Positions 7,389 to 14,326 are shown, counted from the first letter of the stretch. The stretch: DNA of 15,994 nt from Holophagaceae bacterium UBA706 (GCA_002298155.1 DBME01000387.1:1-15994), one strand, 5' to 3'. A program made the numbers and translations. Notes: a model not told the origin generated them from the sequence alone.

Positions 7389-8237
7389 GTGGACATGGAT
7401 CAGCGTCTGTTCCGCGCCACGAGCGGTGACTGGGTGACCCGGGGCTCCCTCGCCGACGGCCTGCACGCGGTCGGCGCGGCCGGACACGACATCCTCTACG
7501 TGCACACCGACATCTCCTTCGGCCAGCCGGACCCGGCCCTGGGCCGCGAAGGCCTCCTGGCGGCCCTCCTGGAGACGCTCCTCGACCTGGGCTCCGGCAC
7601 ACTCCTGATGCCGGCCTTCACCTTCAGTTTCTGCAACGGCGAGGACTTCGATGTGCGCGGCTCCCGCTCGAGGATGGGCGCGCTCAACGAGTACCTGCGC
7701 AAGCGCCCGGGGGCCCTGCGCTCCGAGGACCCGCTCATGTCCACCGCCCTCCTGGGCGCCAAGACCCATCTCGTCACCGCCGTCGGCCACGAGTCCGTGG
7801 GCGAGGGGTGCACCTTCGACCTCCTGCACCGGGAACCCGACGCCCACTTCCTCTTCCTGGGCGTTCGCCCTTCCAAGTGCTTCACCTTCTCCCACTACGT
7901 GGAGGAGCGCCTGGGCGTGCCCTACCGCTACCGGCGGCCCTTCCGGGGCCGCGTCACCGCCGCCGACGGCACCGGCCGGGAGGACACCTACCATCTGTTC
8001 GTGCGCTACAAGGATGTCGTCCCCGCTTCCGACGGCGCCTTCGAGGCGGAGACCGTGGCCGCGGGCCTCATGGCCCAGCGCCCCTGCGGTGACGCCTTCC
8101 TCTCCGCCATCGACGAGAGGACGGCCTACGCCGTGTACGAGGACCGCATCCGCGCCGACGTCCACTACATGCTGGCCCAGCCCTATCCCCGCGTCCTGCT
8201 GGACGAGTTCCACGCCCACAACATGATCGCCCTCTGA
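7389..8237 (+). CDS. AAC(3)-family N-acyltransferase (Antibiotic_NAT fold)
   Basis: This is a 282-residue member of the aminoglycoside 3-N-acetyltransferase fold. Evidence: the DILYVHTDISFG start (34-45), LLMPAFTFSFCNGEDFD (72-88), EDPLMSTALLG (113-123), the GEGCTFDLLH helix (138-147), and TFSHYVEE (166-173), which gives the T-x-x-H-x-x-E catalytic signature with His169. The family includes true aminoglycoside resistance enzymes and also many tailoring enzymes in surface-polysaccharide loci that acylate amino sugars. Placement right after carrier, ketosynthase and reductase genes favours the second role, transferring an acyl group from CoA or a carrier to an amine. A resistance function is possible but not supported by the context. 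Start GTG 7389 (alternative ATG 7395, two residues shorter). Confidence 0.87.
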   Translation: MDMDQRLFRATSGDWVTRGSLADGLHAVGAAGHDILYVHTDISFGQPDPALGREGLLAALLETLLDLGSGTLLMPAFTFSFCNGEDFDVRGSRSRMGALNEYLRKRPGALRSEDPLMSTALLGAKTHLVTAVGHESVGEGCTFDLLHREPDAHFLFLGVRPSKCFTFSHYVEERLGVPYRYRRPFRGRVTAADGTGREDTYHLFVRYKDVVPASDGAFEAETVAAGLMAQRPCGDAFLSAIDERTAYAVYEDRIRADVHYMLAQPYPRVLLDEFHAHNMIAL

Positions 8238-8244
8238 GTCCGCC

Positions 8245-8979
8245 ATGCTGGTCGAGAAGAACGAGATCGATTCCGACATCCTGGGACTCACGGTCCTGGA
8301 GCTGAAGGACCCCTGCGCCGACGGGACCTTCCCCGCCTTCGAAGCGTCGGAGATCCGTCCCTGGGGCCCCTGCTACTGCGTGTGCAAGGTCCCCATCGAG
8401 GACCTGGCCGCGATCCAGCAACTGGAGGCCTCCGGCTACCGCTTCCTTGAACTCCAGCTCCAGCTCGCGGCCCGTCCCCGTGAACGGGACACGTCCGCCT
8501 TCCCCTACGCTTTCTCTCCCGTGGCCAGCGAGGCGGAACTGGCCGAGGTGCTGGCCATCGCGGAGACCACCTTCGTCGCCGACCGATTCTCCGTGGACCC
8601 CCACCTGGCGGCGATGGGCGCTGGGTTGTCCGGTCGAAGATATCAGCGCTACATCGAAAAATCCTTCCGGGCCCAGGACGAGCGCGTCTTCAAGCTGGTA
8701 AGCCAAGACTCCGGGCGGATTGTTGCATTTAATACGCATAAATACCGATGTCCCGACGACGTGCTGATGTTCGTGGGTGGTGTTCGCAACGAATGCAAAT
8801 CCATGGGCTTGGGCGCCATCATGGATTACTTCCTCATCAATCATCTAAAGGAGATGGGTGTGAAGAAATTCACCACCCATGTGTCCGCACGAAACTACCC
8901 CGTCATGAATCTTGAAATCGCGGGGCTGGGGTTTAAAATTGTCCGGAATTTCGTGATACTTAGAAAAGTCTATCCCTGA
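8245..8979 (+). CDS. GNAT-family N-acetyltransferase, WecD-like
   Basis: The 244-residue protein resembles the two-part WecD/RffC family, which acetylates TDP-4-amino-4,6-dideoxy sugars. The N-terminal half holds FEASEIRPWGPCYCVCKVP (32-50) and SGYRFLELQLQL (63-74). The C-terminal half has the GNAT core: the acyl-CoA loop VRNECKSMGLGAIM (180-193), then VSARNYPVMNLEIAGLGFKI (213-232) with the Asn and the closing GF typical of the family. It would be the last tailoring enzyme of the operon, eight bases after the AAC(3)-like stop with a poor SD, so probably coupled. From about residue 150 onward the base composition drops to about 49% G+C over 8701-8940 (118 of 240 by count) and ATA and AGA codons appear, unlike the GC-rich first half, suggesting a recombination or transfer signal. 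Acceptor sugar is unknown. Confidence 0.82.
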   Translation: MLVEKNEIDSDILGLTVLELKDPCADGTFPAFEASEIRPWGPCYCVCKVPIEDLAAIQQLEASGYRFLELQLQLAARPRERDTSAFPYAFSPVASEAELAEVLAIAETTFVADRFSVDPHLAAMGAGLSGRRYQRYIEKSFRAQDERVFKLVSQDSGRIVAFNTHKYRCPDDVLMFVGGVRNECKSMGLGAIMDYFLINHLKEMGVKKFTTHVSARNYPVMNLEIAGLGFKIVRNFVILRKVYP

Positions 8980-8997
8980 CCCTATCCGACCTGCCCC

Positions 8998-9017
8998 GGG
9001 CGTCCAAGTGGACGCCC
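8998..9017 (+). terminator. Stem-loop after the acyl-transfer operon, possible terminator
   Basis: GGGCGTCC (8998-9005), loop AAGT, GGACGCCC (9010-9017): a perfect 8-bp GC-rich stem 18 bases after the last stop. No U-tract follows, so a standard intrinsic terminator is not shown; it may help termination or protect the 3' end. Confidence 0.45.
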
Positions 9018-9061
9018 CGCGTCACACGCCCTGCCCCTGAACGGCACCTCGCTTCCGGGAC

Positions 9062-9076
9062 CACAATTGTGACAAT
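9062..9076. promoter_or_regulatory. Overlapping palindromes upstream of the pilin promoter, possible activator site
   Basis: CACAATTGTG (9062-9071) is a perfect palindrome, and ATTGTGACAAT (9066-9076) is a second perfect inverted repeat around a central G, sharing bases with the first. The pair lies about 80-90 bases upstream of the sigma-54-type promoter, a distance usual for NtrC/PilR-type enhancer-binding proteins. Function is inferred from placement only. Confidence 0.35.
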
Positions 9077-9153
9077 CTTATTTCTCCTTGCTTCCATGTT
9101 GCACCGACTAGGATTACCCTTGAAGCGGCCTTACCCCCAACCGTTCCCCTGGC

Positions 9154-9168
9154 TGGCATTCAATTTGC
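9154..9168 (+). promoter_or_regulatory. Sigma-54 (RpoN) promoter for the pilin gene
   Basis: TGGCATTCAATTTGC matches the -24/-12 consensus TGGCAC-N5-TTGC at every fixed base except the sixth (T for C), with exact spacing. The start of transcription would be near 9180, leaving a leader of about 23 bases ahead of the SD and ATG 9203. PilA is RpoN- and PilR-dependent in Pseudomonas and Geobacter, which makes the call credible. Confidence 0.75.
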
Positions 9169-9190
9169 TTCCCTAGGGGTCCATCTCACC

Positions 9191-9198
9191 AAAGGAGA
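9191..9198 (+). promoter_or_regulatory. Strong ribosome binding site of the pilin gene
   Basis: AAAGGAGA, four bases before ATG 9203, is among the best SD sequences in the window, as expected for an abundant structural protein. Confidence 0.7.
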
Positions 9199-9202
9199 TC
9201 TC

Positions 9203-9706
9203 ATGAAGAAACAGTCCGGCTTCACCCTGATCGAACTGCTGCTGGTGCTCGCCATCATCGGCATCATCAGCGCCATCGCCATCCCGGCCCTGCTCAGCCA
9301 GCGCGCCCGCGCTCGCGACAAGACCTGCATCTCCAACATGGAAGGCCGCGTGGGTGACCTGATCGGCCAGTACGACCGTTTCCGTGAGATGGGCCTGGAC
9401 ACCGGCCAGATCCAGACCAGCCTGCAGAACTACCTCAAGCAGACGGGCGGCAGCGACAAGAACCCCTGGAACACCGTCGGTGCCCTCGGCGCCTTTGACA
9501 CCGCCGTTGACGTCGCCGGCGGCCTGGGCAGCACCCAGAGCCTCGCCGTCGCCAAGGTCAAGACCCTGGCCACCAACCTCGGCCAGGCCAAGTTCGCCAT
9601 CCAGTTCCCCACCGGCACCACTCCCGGCTGGCTCGGTGGCGCCGTCATGATCAACGGTGTCGTCGCCGGTTCCACCAAGGTGGCCAAAGTTTCCGCCATC
9701 GAGTAG
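9203..9706 (+). CDS. pilA: Type IV major pilin (prepilin with class III signal)
   Basis: A 167-residue prepilin. The leader MKKQSG is cut by PilD between Gly6 and Phe7; the mature N-terminus FTLIELLLVLAIIGIIS has the conserved Glu at +5 and forms the hydrophobic alpha-1 spine, with Pro28 (Pro22 of the mature chain) in the usual kink. Mature length is 161. The only cysteine is Cys42, so the C-terminal disulfide-bonded D-region loop of Neisseria and Pseudomonas pilins is absent. Ser/Thr-rich stretches near 110-125 and 137-160 offer possible O-glycosylation sites. The gene stands alone between a sigma-54 promoter and an intrinsic terminator, the arrangement of a highly expressed monocistronic pilin gene. 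A minor pilin or type II secretion pseudopilin is less likely given its strong expression signals. Symbol pilA is by family and context. Confidence 0.9.
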   Translation: MKKQSGFTLIELLLVLAIIGIISAIAIPALLSQRARARDKTCISNMEGRVGDLIGQYDRFREMGLDTGQIQTSLQNYLKQTGGSDKNPWNTVGALGAFDTAVDVAGGLGSTQSLAVAKVKTLATNLGQAKFAIQFPTGTTPGWLGGAVMINGVVAGSTKVAKVSAIE

Positions 9707-9724
9707 GTTCATCCTGGCTAACGT

Positions 9725-9756
9725 AAAAGGAGGAGCCGCAGGCTCCTCCTTTTTTT
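9725..9756 (+). terminator. Rho-independent terminator after the pilin gene
   Basis: The 13-base arm 9725-9737 (AAAAGGAGGAGCC) pairs perfectly with 9741-9753 around a GCA loop; the T-run spans 9750-9756. It starts 18 bases after the pilin stop. A textbook strong terminator. Confidence 0.93.
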
Positions 9757-9763
9757 GTGCTTA

Positions 9764-9770
9764 GGGAGGA
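9764..9770 (+). promoter_or_regulatory. Ribosome binding site deciding ATG 9778
   Basis: GGGAGGA lies seven bases before ATG 9778. The frame is open back to a GTG at 9757, but that codon lies directly against the terminator T-run and has no SD. Confidence 0.7.
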
Positions 9771-9777
9771 TAGGGGT

Positions 9778-11712
9778 ATGGAGCGGAAGCTTGGAAGGTG
9801 GGCCTCCCCGCTTGCTGCGGGCCTGATCTTCGTCCTGGTGCTTGCGGGACTGATGGTCCTGCGCTTGCGGAACGCCGAAGCGGGGCTCTCCACGGTACTC
9901 ACCAACGGATTCGGCCTGCCACCGGTCCAGGCTTTCGCCGCGCGGTTCGCCTTCACCCTCCTGGTCCCCTTCTACATCATCGCGTCCCTGGCCCTCTGGG
10001 GGATCACCCTGGTCCTGACCACCCTGTTCCGGCGGGGCTACTCGAAGATATGGAGGGCCTCCGAGGGCTTCCTGCTCACCCTGTCCGCCCTGCTCTGGGT
10101 GCACCTCTTCCTCTGGTGGCAGGTCCCGGCGACGCTCTGGCTCATTCCGGGCCTCCGGCAACTGCCGTTCTGGGCCATCTTTCCCCTCCTGCTGGCGTCG
10201 TCCCTTGCCTACCCCCTGTTCTGGATCCGACGTTACGCCCTGGGCCGCGCAAGGGGCGCAGGACTCCTCGCGGCGTTCCTCCTGGTCTGGTCCGTGGTGC
10301 CGATGGCGCCAGAGCGGCTGCCCCGCCTCCTCACCCCGGCTCTGGGCGGCAGCGATCCGGCCCAGGTGGTCATCATCGGCCTGGACGGACTTCGCGAGGA
10401 CGTGGGCCAGGACGCGGCCCGGGGCTGGCAGGGAACCGCGTACGACAATGCCTACACTGTCATCCCCGCCACCCGCCTTCTCTGGCACATCCTGTGGGGC
10501 GGAGACCCCATGTTCTATACCGTCGGCCATGCGCCGCCCACCCGCGAGGAGATGCTGGGCCAGCAGCCCCTGCCCATCATCGATCAGGCACGGCGCAACG
10601 GCTGGAAGCCCCGCTTCTACATCGACGACGGCGGCACTATCGGTCTTACCGGCAAGGTCGCCAGTTTCGATGACGTGGTCATGCCAGCCCCGGGCTGGGA
10701 GAACTTCGTGAACTCCAACCTCAGTTCCGCGTTCCCACTGTTCGCGGCTTGGGAGAACTGGGGCCGGGCCTTCCCCACCACGAACCCCTGGGCCCCCCTG
10801 GACGGCGGCCTCCGGGAGGCGCTGCGCCTGGGCCGGGGCGCCAAGCTGGTCATGTTCCACTCCTGCCTCGCCCACCAGCCCATCTTCCTGACCCGCGAGG
10901 AACTTTCCGGAGTGCACCACTGGTGGTCCATGCGCCCTTCGGGCCTGGAGCCCTACGTGGCCCGCCAGCAGGTCACCCAGAAACGGGCCGCGGACTACGA
11001 CGTGAGGCGGGACCCCTTCCTTGCCTACCGGCTCCGCATGCGCGCCATCCTGGCATCCTGGGAACCCATCTGGAACGGCCTGGACAGGGATCCCCAATAC
11101 CGCAACTCCACGCGGATCCTTTTTTCCGACCACGGCGAGCGCTTCTACCACGCCACGGAGAAGATCCAGCTCGGCGGCGTCCACGGGTATGACCTGGACC
11201 CCTGGGAGGCCCGGATCATGATGAAAGTGGACGGCCCGGGATTCACGGCTGCCCCCGGAGCCGGACCCAATCACGCCACGATCAGCGTGCTTTCCATGCG
11301 CGACGCCCTGGCCAAGGCCATCGCCGCCAACGGCACCTTCGACCGCGCCACGTTCGAGACAAGCTATCCCGTGGCCCCCCTGCGCTACCAGACCCTCAGC
11401 ACGGACCTCTTCGTCGCGGGCCAGAAAGACCTCTACCGCGAAATGGACCTGCTGACCCTGTCCATGCAGACGGCCATCGCCCCCAACGGCATCTGGTTCG
11501 TTAACGCCGACACCACCGTCCAGCAGCGCGCGGAAGAGGTCACCGTGGGTACGGCCCGGGGCGAGGAGCTTGTCATCACCAAGCCCCTCAAGGCTGGAGG
11601 GGCGCAGGTGATCACGTACAAAGGCTACCGGCTGCAATCCGTCGATGCAGTACCGGAGGCCCGCTACAGCCAGGATAAGGAAAAGGTCGCCAAGCTCCTG
11701 GCGTCCAACTGA
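9778..11712 (+). CDS. Membrane-anchored alkaline-phosphatase/sulfatase-superfamily enzyme (possible phospho-group transferase)
   Basis: A 644-residue protein with five N-terminal TM helices (about 12-30, 56-84, 97-122, 130-150, 161-177) and a large, probably periplasmic domain of the alkaline-phosphatase/sulfatase fold. Fold markers: VVIIGLDGLREDVG (197-210) with metal-ligand Asp203, a nucleophile region VIPATRLLWHIL (228-239) with Thr232 as the candidate active residue, LAHQP with His366, FSDHGE (449-454) with Asp451 and His452, and GVHGYD with His469. This layout recalls LtaS, EptA-type phosphoethanolamine transferases and related membrane hydrolases, though EptA-like identity is not firm. 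It follows the pilin terminator by 21 bases, so expression depends on readthrough or an unseen internal promoter. Its stop is 13 bases from the stop of the convergent gene. Substrate unknown. Confidence 0.78.
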   Translation: MERKLGRWASPLAAGLIFVLVLAGLMVLRLRNAEAGLSTVLTNGFGLPPVQAFAARFAFTLLVPFYIIASLALWGITLVLTTLFRRGYSKIWRASEGFLLTLSALLWVHLFLWWQVPATLWLIPGLRQLPFWAIFPLLLASSLAYPLFWIRRYALGRARGAGLLAAFLLVWSVVPMAPERLPRLLTPALGGSDPAQVVIIGLDGLREDVGQDAARGWQGTAYDNAYTVIPATRLLWHILWGGDPMFYTVGHAPPTREEMLGQQPLPIIDQARRNGWKPRFYIDDGGTIGLTGKVASFDDVVMPAPGWENFVNSNLSSAFPLFAAWENWGRAFPTTNPWAPLDGGLREALRLGRGAKLVMFHSCLAHQPIFLTREELSGVHHWWSMRPSGLEPYVARQQVTQKRAADYDVRRDPFLAYRLRMRAILASWEPIWNGLDRDPQYRNSTRILFSDHGERFYHATEKIQLGGVHGYDLDPWEARIMMKVDGPGFTAAPGAGPNHATISVLSMRDALAKAIAANGTFDRATFETSYPVAPLRYQTLSTDLFVAGQKDLYREMDLLTLSMQTAIAPNGIWFVNADTTVQQRAEEVTVGTARGEELVITKPLKAGGAQVITYKGYRLQSVDAVPEARYSQDKEKVAKLLASN

Positions 11713-11725
11713 CCCTGTTCCCGGA

Positions 11726-13549
11726 TCAAGGCTTCAAAGCCGCCAGACGTGCCTTGGCTTCTTCGCTTCCCGGCTGCATCGCAAGGGTGCGGTTGAACAT
11801 TTCCCGCGCCTCCTCGACCCGGCCCAGCGCCGCCAGCGATACTCCCAGGTTCAAGGTGATTTCCGGACTCCGGGGCGAAACGCGGGCCGCTTCCTGGAAC
11901 CAGACCAGGGCTCGCGCCTCCCGGCCCAGCTTGCGTTCGATGAGGCCCAGACGCATGCGCGCCTCCTGGGAACGGCCCATTTCACGCCGCAGGTCGGGAT
12001 CGTCCTTGAGCCGCAAGGGCTCCAGGTCCAGGTAACCCTTGTAGGCGGGAATGGCTTCCTCCAGACGGCCCACGCGGGTCAACAGGGACGCCAAGTCGGC
12101 CAGGGCAGCGAAGTCCGTGGGCGTATCCCTCATCCATGCTTCATAAACCGCCACGGCCTCCTCGGTCTGGCCTGCCTCCGAAAGGGCCTTGGCCAGGTCC
12201 ACCCGGGGCTGCCGGCTGGCCGGATTCATGGCGATTGCGGCACGGAATTCGGGGATGGCCTCCTGGGGCCGGCCCTGAAGTAGCAGACCGTGGCCGAGGT
12301 TGGTCCGGGCAACGATGTTGTCCGTGGCCACAGCCCGTTCACGGCGGAAAAGGGTGACACTGTCTCGCCAGTAGGAGGCCTGAGTCCGGGCTACCATCAG
12401 CAGCGCAAGCGCCGCGGCCCAGGCCCCGGCCATGGCCGCCCAGGATGGCAGCCGCAGGTACCTGCCCAGGTCCCGCCCGCCCCAAGCCACGATGAGGAAG
12501 GGGCCCACCAGGGGGATGTAGGTGTAGCGGTCCGCCAGGGCCTGGGACCCCACCTGCACCAGCCCGATGACCGGCAGCAGGGATACGAGATACCAGAGCC
12601 AACCAGCCAGCAGGTAGGGCTTCTCCCGGCGGTTCCGCACAGCCCCGACGGTGATCGCGCCCACCAGGAGCAGGGCCGCCAGGGCCTTCCACAGGCGGAT
12701 ATCCTCCCGCACGATGGGGTAGAGCGGCGCCAACCCCGAGGGCCACACCATCTTCGCCAGATAGGTGACATAGCTGACCAGTGCATTACCGAGGCGTTCG
12801 AGGGCCGGCAGGTGCTCCATGGGAATCACCGCCCCTCCCTGGCGCTGCGCCACGAACGTGACCACACACGAGGCGAAGGACAGAAGGAACAGGGGCGCCT
12901 TCTCCCACAGCCGGGAACGCAGCGGTTCCCCCCGCCGCAGGGGCCAATGGTCGAGGAAGAGCAGGAGGAACGGCAGGGAAACCAGCATGGGTTTGGCCAT
13001 GAGTCCCAGGGTGAAGAGGATCACCGTGGCGGGACCAATCCTCCGGGCCGGTGGTTTGCGCGCATAGACCGCCACCGTCAGGAGAAGCAGGAACATGCTG
13101 AGCACATCCTTACGTTCCGCCACCCAGGCTACGCTCTCCACGTGCAATGGGTGCACGGCGAACAGTGCCGCCACGAAGAGGCTGGGCCAGTGATCGCCAG
13201 TCATGGACCGGAGGATCAGGAAGAGCAGCACCGCGTTGGCCGAGTGGAACACCACGTTGGTGAGGTGGTGCATGCCCGCGTTGGTGCCGAAAAGGCTCAC
13301 GTCGAGCATGTGCGAGAGCCAGGTGAGCGGATGCCAGTTGGCGGCGGCCCCCGATCCAAGGGCCCACAGCAGGTTGTCCCAGGTGAGCCCGCGCTGGGTG
13401 TGGGGATTATTCGTGATGTAGAAGGGATCGTCGAAATTCAGGAAGGCGAAGCCCCTCACCTGCGCGTAGATGACGGCGGTCAGGGCCACCAGAAGGGCGC
13501 CACCCGCCGCGGCGGCGACCAGCTGCTTCCGGCGATCGTCCCCGGCCAT
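11726..13549 (-). CDS. TMTC/DUF1736-like GT-C membrane glycosyltransferase with C-terminal TPRs
   Basis: A 607-residue protein. ATG 13549 overlaps the upstream glycosyltransferase stop by one base (TGATG); the frame is open a further 63 codons, but those shadow that gene. The first 400 residues form roughly ten or more TM segments. Landmarks: NFDDPFYITNN (38-48) with the acidic pair of GT-C enzymes in the first outside loop, NWHPLTWLSHMLDVSLFG (71-88), HPLHVESVAWVAERKDVLS (133-151), GLMAKPMLVSLP (182-193), and ADRYTYIPLVGP (339-350). From memory these line up in order with eukaryotic TMTC proteins (YRPLT, HPxHTEAV, LAKE, AERxLYxPS), which transfer mannose from dolichyl phosphate to secreted proteins. 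About five TPR units follow (about 413-600). It likely transfers a sugar from a polyprenyl-phosphate donor to an exported protein; target unknown. Confidence 0.85.
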   Translation of the reverse strand: MAGDDRRKQLVAAAAGGALLVALTAVIYAQVRGFAFLNFDDPFYITNNPHTQRGLTWDNLLWALGSGAAANWHPLTWLSHMLDVSLFGTNAGMHHLTNVVFHSANAVLLFLILRSMTGDHWPSLFVAALFAVHPLHVESVAWVAERKDVLSMFLLLLTVAVYARKPPARRIGPATVILFTLGLMAKPMLVSLPFLLLFLDHWPLRRGEPLRSRLWEKAPLFLLSFASCVVTFVAQRQGGAVIPMEHLPALERLGNALVSYVTYLAKMVWPSGLAPLYPIVREDIRLWKALAALLLVGAITVGAVRNRREKPYLLAGWLWYLVSLLPVIGLVQVGSQALADRYTYIPLVGPFLIVAWGGRDLGRYLRLPSWAAMAGAWAAALALLMVARTQASYWRDSVTLFRRERAVATDNIVARTNLGHGLLLQGRPQEAIPEFRAAIAMNPASRQPRVDLAKALSEAGQTEEAVAVYEAWMRDTPTDFAALADLASLLTRVGRLEEAIPAYKGYLDLEPLRLKDDPDLRREMGRSQEARMRLGLIERKLGREARALVWFQEAARVSPRSPEITLNLGVSLAALGRVEEAREMFNRTLAMQPGSEEAKARLAALKP

Positions 13550-14313
13550 CAGTCGCCCGCCGGGGTCTTCACCGGGAAGCGCGCGTGGCGGGCCAGCCCC
13601 ATCCGCGCCATCCGGAACTGGAGGGCCGTGGCCAGGCAGCCGAAGCCGTACCGCACGCTGCGCCGGAAGTTGATGGAGGAGGCCTCGGCGAAGTAGCTGG
13701 CCGGGCAGGTCACTTCGGCGATGGTGAAACCGTGCCACAGGATCTGGGCCAGCATCTGGTTGTCGAAGACGAAATCGTCACTGTCCTGGTCAAGGGCCAG
13801 GGTCTCCAGCACCTCGCGGGAGAAGGCGCGGTAGCCGGTGTGGTATTCCGAGAGCTTGGCGCCCATGAAGATGTTGCTGAACATGGTGAGGAACCGGTTC
13901 GCCACGTACTTCCAGCCCGGCATGCCCTGGCGCACCGCCGTCCCGCCCAGGATCCGGGAACCCAGGACGCAGGGATAGAGCCCGTTGGCGATGAGGGAGG
14001 CCATGGCCGGCAGGAGCTTGGGCGTGTACTGGTAGTCGGGGTGGATCATCACCACCAGATCCGCGCCGTTCTCCAGCGCGAGCTTGTAGCAGGTCTTCTG
14101 GTTGCCGCCGTACCCCAGGTTCTTCTGGTGCTCGTGCACGAGGGTGTCGGGCAGGGTCCGGGCCAGGGCGGCCGTGCCGTCCTGGCTGCAGTCGTCCACC
14201 AGGATGACCAGGTCCACGATGCCCTGGTCCATGACCTCCTGGTGGGTCCGGATGAGGGTCTTGGCCGCGTTGTAGGCGGGCATGACGACGACGAGCTTCT
14301 TGCCTCTTATCAT
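13549..14313 (-). CDS. Glycosyltransferase family 2, DPM1-like (polyprenyl-phosphate sugar synthase without TM tail)
   Basis: A 254-residue GT-A enzyme: LVVVMPAYNAAKTL (7-20), the donor-binding LVDDCSQDGT (38-47), NLGYGGNQKT (65-74), HPDYQYTP (91-98) in the DxD position, and LGSRILGG (117-124). EYHTGYRAFSREVL (156-169) is the acceptor-side motif usual in dolichyl-phosphate mannose synthase relatives. No hydrophobic anchor follows, unlike the GtrB-like enzyme at 1808, so it is a soluble or peripheral DPM1-type protein. Its position between two TMTC-like transferases, sharing one base with one of them, suggests that it makes their lipid-linked donor. An AAGGGG ribosome site lies seven bases ahead of ATG 14313. 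Whether the sugar is mannose is inferred from the family only. Confidence 0.92.
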   Translation of the reverse strand: MIRGKKLVVVMPAYNAAKTLIRTHQEVMDQGIVDLVILVDDCSQDGTAALARTLPDTLVHEHQKNLGYGGNQKTCYKLALENGADLVVMIHPDYQYTPKLLPAMASLIANGLYPCVLGSRILGGTAVRQGMPGWKYVANRFLTMFSNIFMGAKLSEYHTGYRAFSREVLETLALDQDSDDFVFDNQMLAQILWHGFTIAEVTCPASYFAEASSINFRRSVRYGFGCLATALQFRMARMGLARHARFPVKTPAGD

Positions 14314-14326
14314 GCGGATTCCCCTT

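Noticed and set aside
6429..8291. 620-codon open frame on the minus strand
   Set aside because: Antisense to carrier, SDR and AAC(3)-like genes. No recognisable motif, biased composition; a GC-codon-bias artefact.
9063..9115. Sigma-70 promoter for the pilin gene
   Set aside because: TTGTGA and TTGCAC resemble -35 boxes but no matching -10 at 16-18 bases; the sigma-54 element is much better.
9757..9777. GTG 9757 as start of the sulfatase-like protein
   Set aside because: It abuts the terminator T-run and has no SD; ATG 9778 has GGGAGGA at seven bases.
9718..11637. 639-codon open frame on the minus strand
   Set aside because: Antisense to the membrane sulfatase-like gene, which has TM helices and metal-site motifs. 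Gly/Glu/Arg-rich with no domain.
11730..11741. GGCTT-CA-AAGCC hairpin as a bidirectional terminator between the convergent genes
   Set aside because: The stem is only five pairs with a two-base loop, lies in the 3' coding end of the minus gene, and has no T-run.
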